Positions 62,508 through 64,000 of a stretch of 64,000 nucleotides of DNA are shown here, piece by piece. The stretch comes from Imbricaverruca yamaguchii (taxonomy: Eukaryota > Arthropoda > Thecostraca > Neoverrucidae): positions 692,501 through 756,500 of the forward strand of contig JAOTOL010001372.1 in assembly GCA_034440575.1 (NCBI GenBank), written 5' to 3'. The position numbers were made by a program, and so were the translations under genes. Under the pieces are notes generated by a model, which was given only the letters and a program-made list of their open reading frames with translations, was not told the origin of the DNA and made no database searches. Numbering within the stretch: position 1 is the first letter of the stretch; each line of letters opens with the position of its first letter.

Positions 62508-64000
62508 AAAGAGGAAGTGCCTTATTCTCGGTGACTTTAATCTAAAGGTTATGAAAATGCTGGTGTTGGCTCCCCATCATGCAAAATGTTCCGGAAATGC
62601 CTTGAAGAGGACCTGTTCTTAAACCAGTTTGTATCGGAACCTACCAGGCATGGTTCATTCTTGGACCTTGTATTCTCGGATTTAAGTGACTTGGTTCAAG
62701 GCTTGACTGTAGGCGAAACTCTGGGAAAAAGTGACCATAACATAGTTAGATTCAAGGCACATGTAGGGGAAATTATCAAGGATAATTTGGTAAAGGTTCC
62801 AAATTTCAACAGAGCAGACTTTAACGGCATGAGAGCGGCTTTAAGTGCCATCAGATGGGAAGAAGAATTCTCCAATTTAAATGCCTGTGAAATGTGGGAA
62901 AAGTTCAAATCTTACTTAAAGGAAACTCAGATTAGACATGTCCTCCAAAAGCAAAGACGCAAAAGAAGGGTAGGAAAGCCAGCATGGCTTACACCAGACG
63001 TGATAAAAGCAATTAGGGCTAAGAAAACTGCATTTAGAGTTTTTAAAGAAGCCTCAAATGTCATTAATCTAAAGGCGTATCGAAAAGCTAGAGACACTGT
63101 GAAGCAAAAAACCAGAGCAGCAAAGCGAGCAAAGGAACTGGATTTAGCTAGAAACTGTAATGGGGACAGTAAAAAGTTCTTTAGTTTCTACAAGATGAGT
63201 AAAGTTTCTAGCAAAATTGGTCCACTGGAAGTAAACGGGACTACATTGGGTGAGGATAGTGAGATGGTTGAGGAGCTGAGCAAGCAGTTCAAATCAGTGT
63301 TTACATTGGAAGATATGACCAATCTGCCGACCGTACACCATAGTTCAGTTACATGGGATCTGACAAATGATGTTGATTTCATTGGTAGTGATGTTGTTTA
63401 CAATCATATCAGGAAAATAAAGCCAAATAAGGCAGCAGGACCTGATGATATTTATGCTAGGGTGTTGCGGGAAAATGAAAAGGAACTGGCATTTCCACTT
63501 AGTATAATATTTTGTAGATCAGTTTCACATAATGAAATTCCAACCGATTGGAAAAGGGCAAATGTAGTTCCTATTTTCAAGAAAGGAGAAAGAGGGAAAG
63601 TTGAAAACTATAGGCCAATAAGTCTCACATCCCTAGTCTGCAAGGTACTCGAATCAATTATCAAGGATAGAATAGTTAGTTATCTGGAAGGTAGCAGATT
63701 GATTCAAGATACTCAACATGGATTTAGAAAAGGACGATCGTGTCTCACAAACCTCTTGGACTTTTTGAACTTCGCCACAGAACAATTTGATCAGGGAAAT
63801 CAGGTTGATGTAGCATATCTTGACTTTAGTAAGGCCTTTGACAAGGTACCCCATAAACGGTTAATGATACAGCTTCAGTCCCATGGTATTGCAGGTAGCA
63901 TCTTAAAATGGATAGAGTTGTGGCTTTCAGATAGACAGCAAAGAGTGATGCTAAACGGTACAAAGTCATCATGGCAAAATGTTCTTAGTGGAGTCCCCCA
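62508..64000 (+). mobile_element. CR1/jockey-like LINE copy 2, running off the window end
   Basis: Same family as the element at 6.7-9.0 kb, with only scattered differences across the shared part. Recognisable homology starts at the GDFN motif of the endonuclease (KCLILGDFN at about 62515-62540). The upstream endonuclease is not seen, so this copy is also 5'-truncated or diverged there. The 3' part lies outside the window. Confidence 0.88.
62547..64000 (+). CDS. LINE reverse transcriptase, partial (C-terminus outside window)
   Basis: Open reading frame of a CR1/jockey-like ORF2 protein, stop-free from 62547 to the window edge. Upstream, one A is missing in an A-run near 62544 relative to copy 1, so GDFN (about 62530-62540) is in another frame. 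Motifs in order: the endonuclease SDHNIVRFKAH; the RT linker KIKPNKAAGPDDIYARVL; RT block 1 with DWKRANVVPIFKKGE; NYRPISLTSLVCKVLE; QHGFRKGRSCLTNLLDF; LDFSKAFDKVPHKRL, with the first catalytic Asp; and SGVP at the edge. This copy keeps the 230 bp of RT blocks deleted in copy 1. The FADD box and the thumb lie beyond 64000. Apart from the upstream one-base slip it looks intact and fairly young. Confidence 0.88.

Overview
This window is nuclear DNA of an animal. It has introns with canonical GT/AG ends, non-LTR retrotransposons, an hAT DNA transposon, long TA/CA/GTGC microsatellites and a remarkable density of minisatellites. The only recognisable host gene is Vang (Van Gogh/Strabismus, the four-pass planar cell polarity protein). 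GC-rich coding exons beside repeat-choked introns suggest an invertebrate, and an arthropod such as a crustacean would fit. The species cannot be fixed from sequence alone.

Layout. 1-6.6 kb: a 667-bp GTGC microsatellite and two large minisatellites (22-bp and 42-bp units), with a reverse-transcriptase (RT) relic between them. 6.7-9.0 kb: a CR1/jockey-like LINE with an internal deletion. 9.4-19.9 kb: a string of minisatellites (8, 9, 18, 29, 31, 35, 38 and 69-bp units), a tRNA-Ser-like SINE head and two copies of a SINE-like tail. 20.2-22.0 kb: a palindromic element with a TA core, a compound alternating purine-pyrimidine tract and a second, older LINE relic on the minus strand. 23.2-28.0 kb: a 36-bp array, a CpG-rich block, a decayed array and a 51-bp array.

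Vang begins at 28,020 with a short N-terminal coding exon (28,020-28,132). Intron 1 is 11.3 kb. The main exon (39,423-40,356) encodes the Ser/Thr phosphocluster, all four membrane segments and the start of the cytoplasmic tail. Intron 2 is 18.2 kb, and exon 3 (58,540-58,705) encodes the basic tail helix. The remaining C-terminal exons lie beyond the window. Splice phases agree across both junctions. Intron 1 holds 33, 80, 36 and 6-bp arrays. Intron 2 holds 43, 48, 11, 7, 22, 29, 6, 31, 46 and 26-bp arrays, foldback elements and a nearly complete but frame-broken hAT transposon with 8-bp target duplications. Downstream of exon 3 are a foldback element carrying two hammerhead ribozyme motifs (Penelope-like signature, 11-bp target duplication), a CpG-rich block with a consensus CRE, and a second LINE copy running off the window end.

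Tandem repeats make up roughly a quarter to 30% of the window. Nearly all long open frames here are products of stop-free repeat units and should not be read as genes. The most interesting points are the paired hammerhead motifs at 59.5-60.0 kb, and the way minisatellites embed the splice signals of Vang: the donor GTGAGT in every unit after exon 1, and a branch-point-like CTGAC in units just before exon 3.
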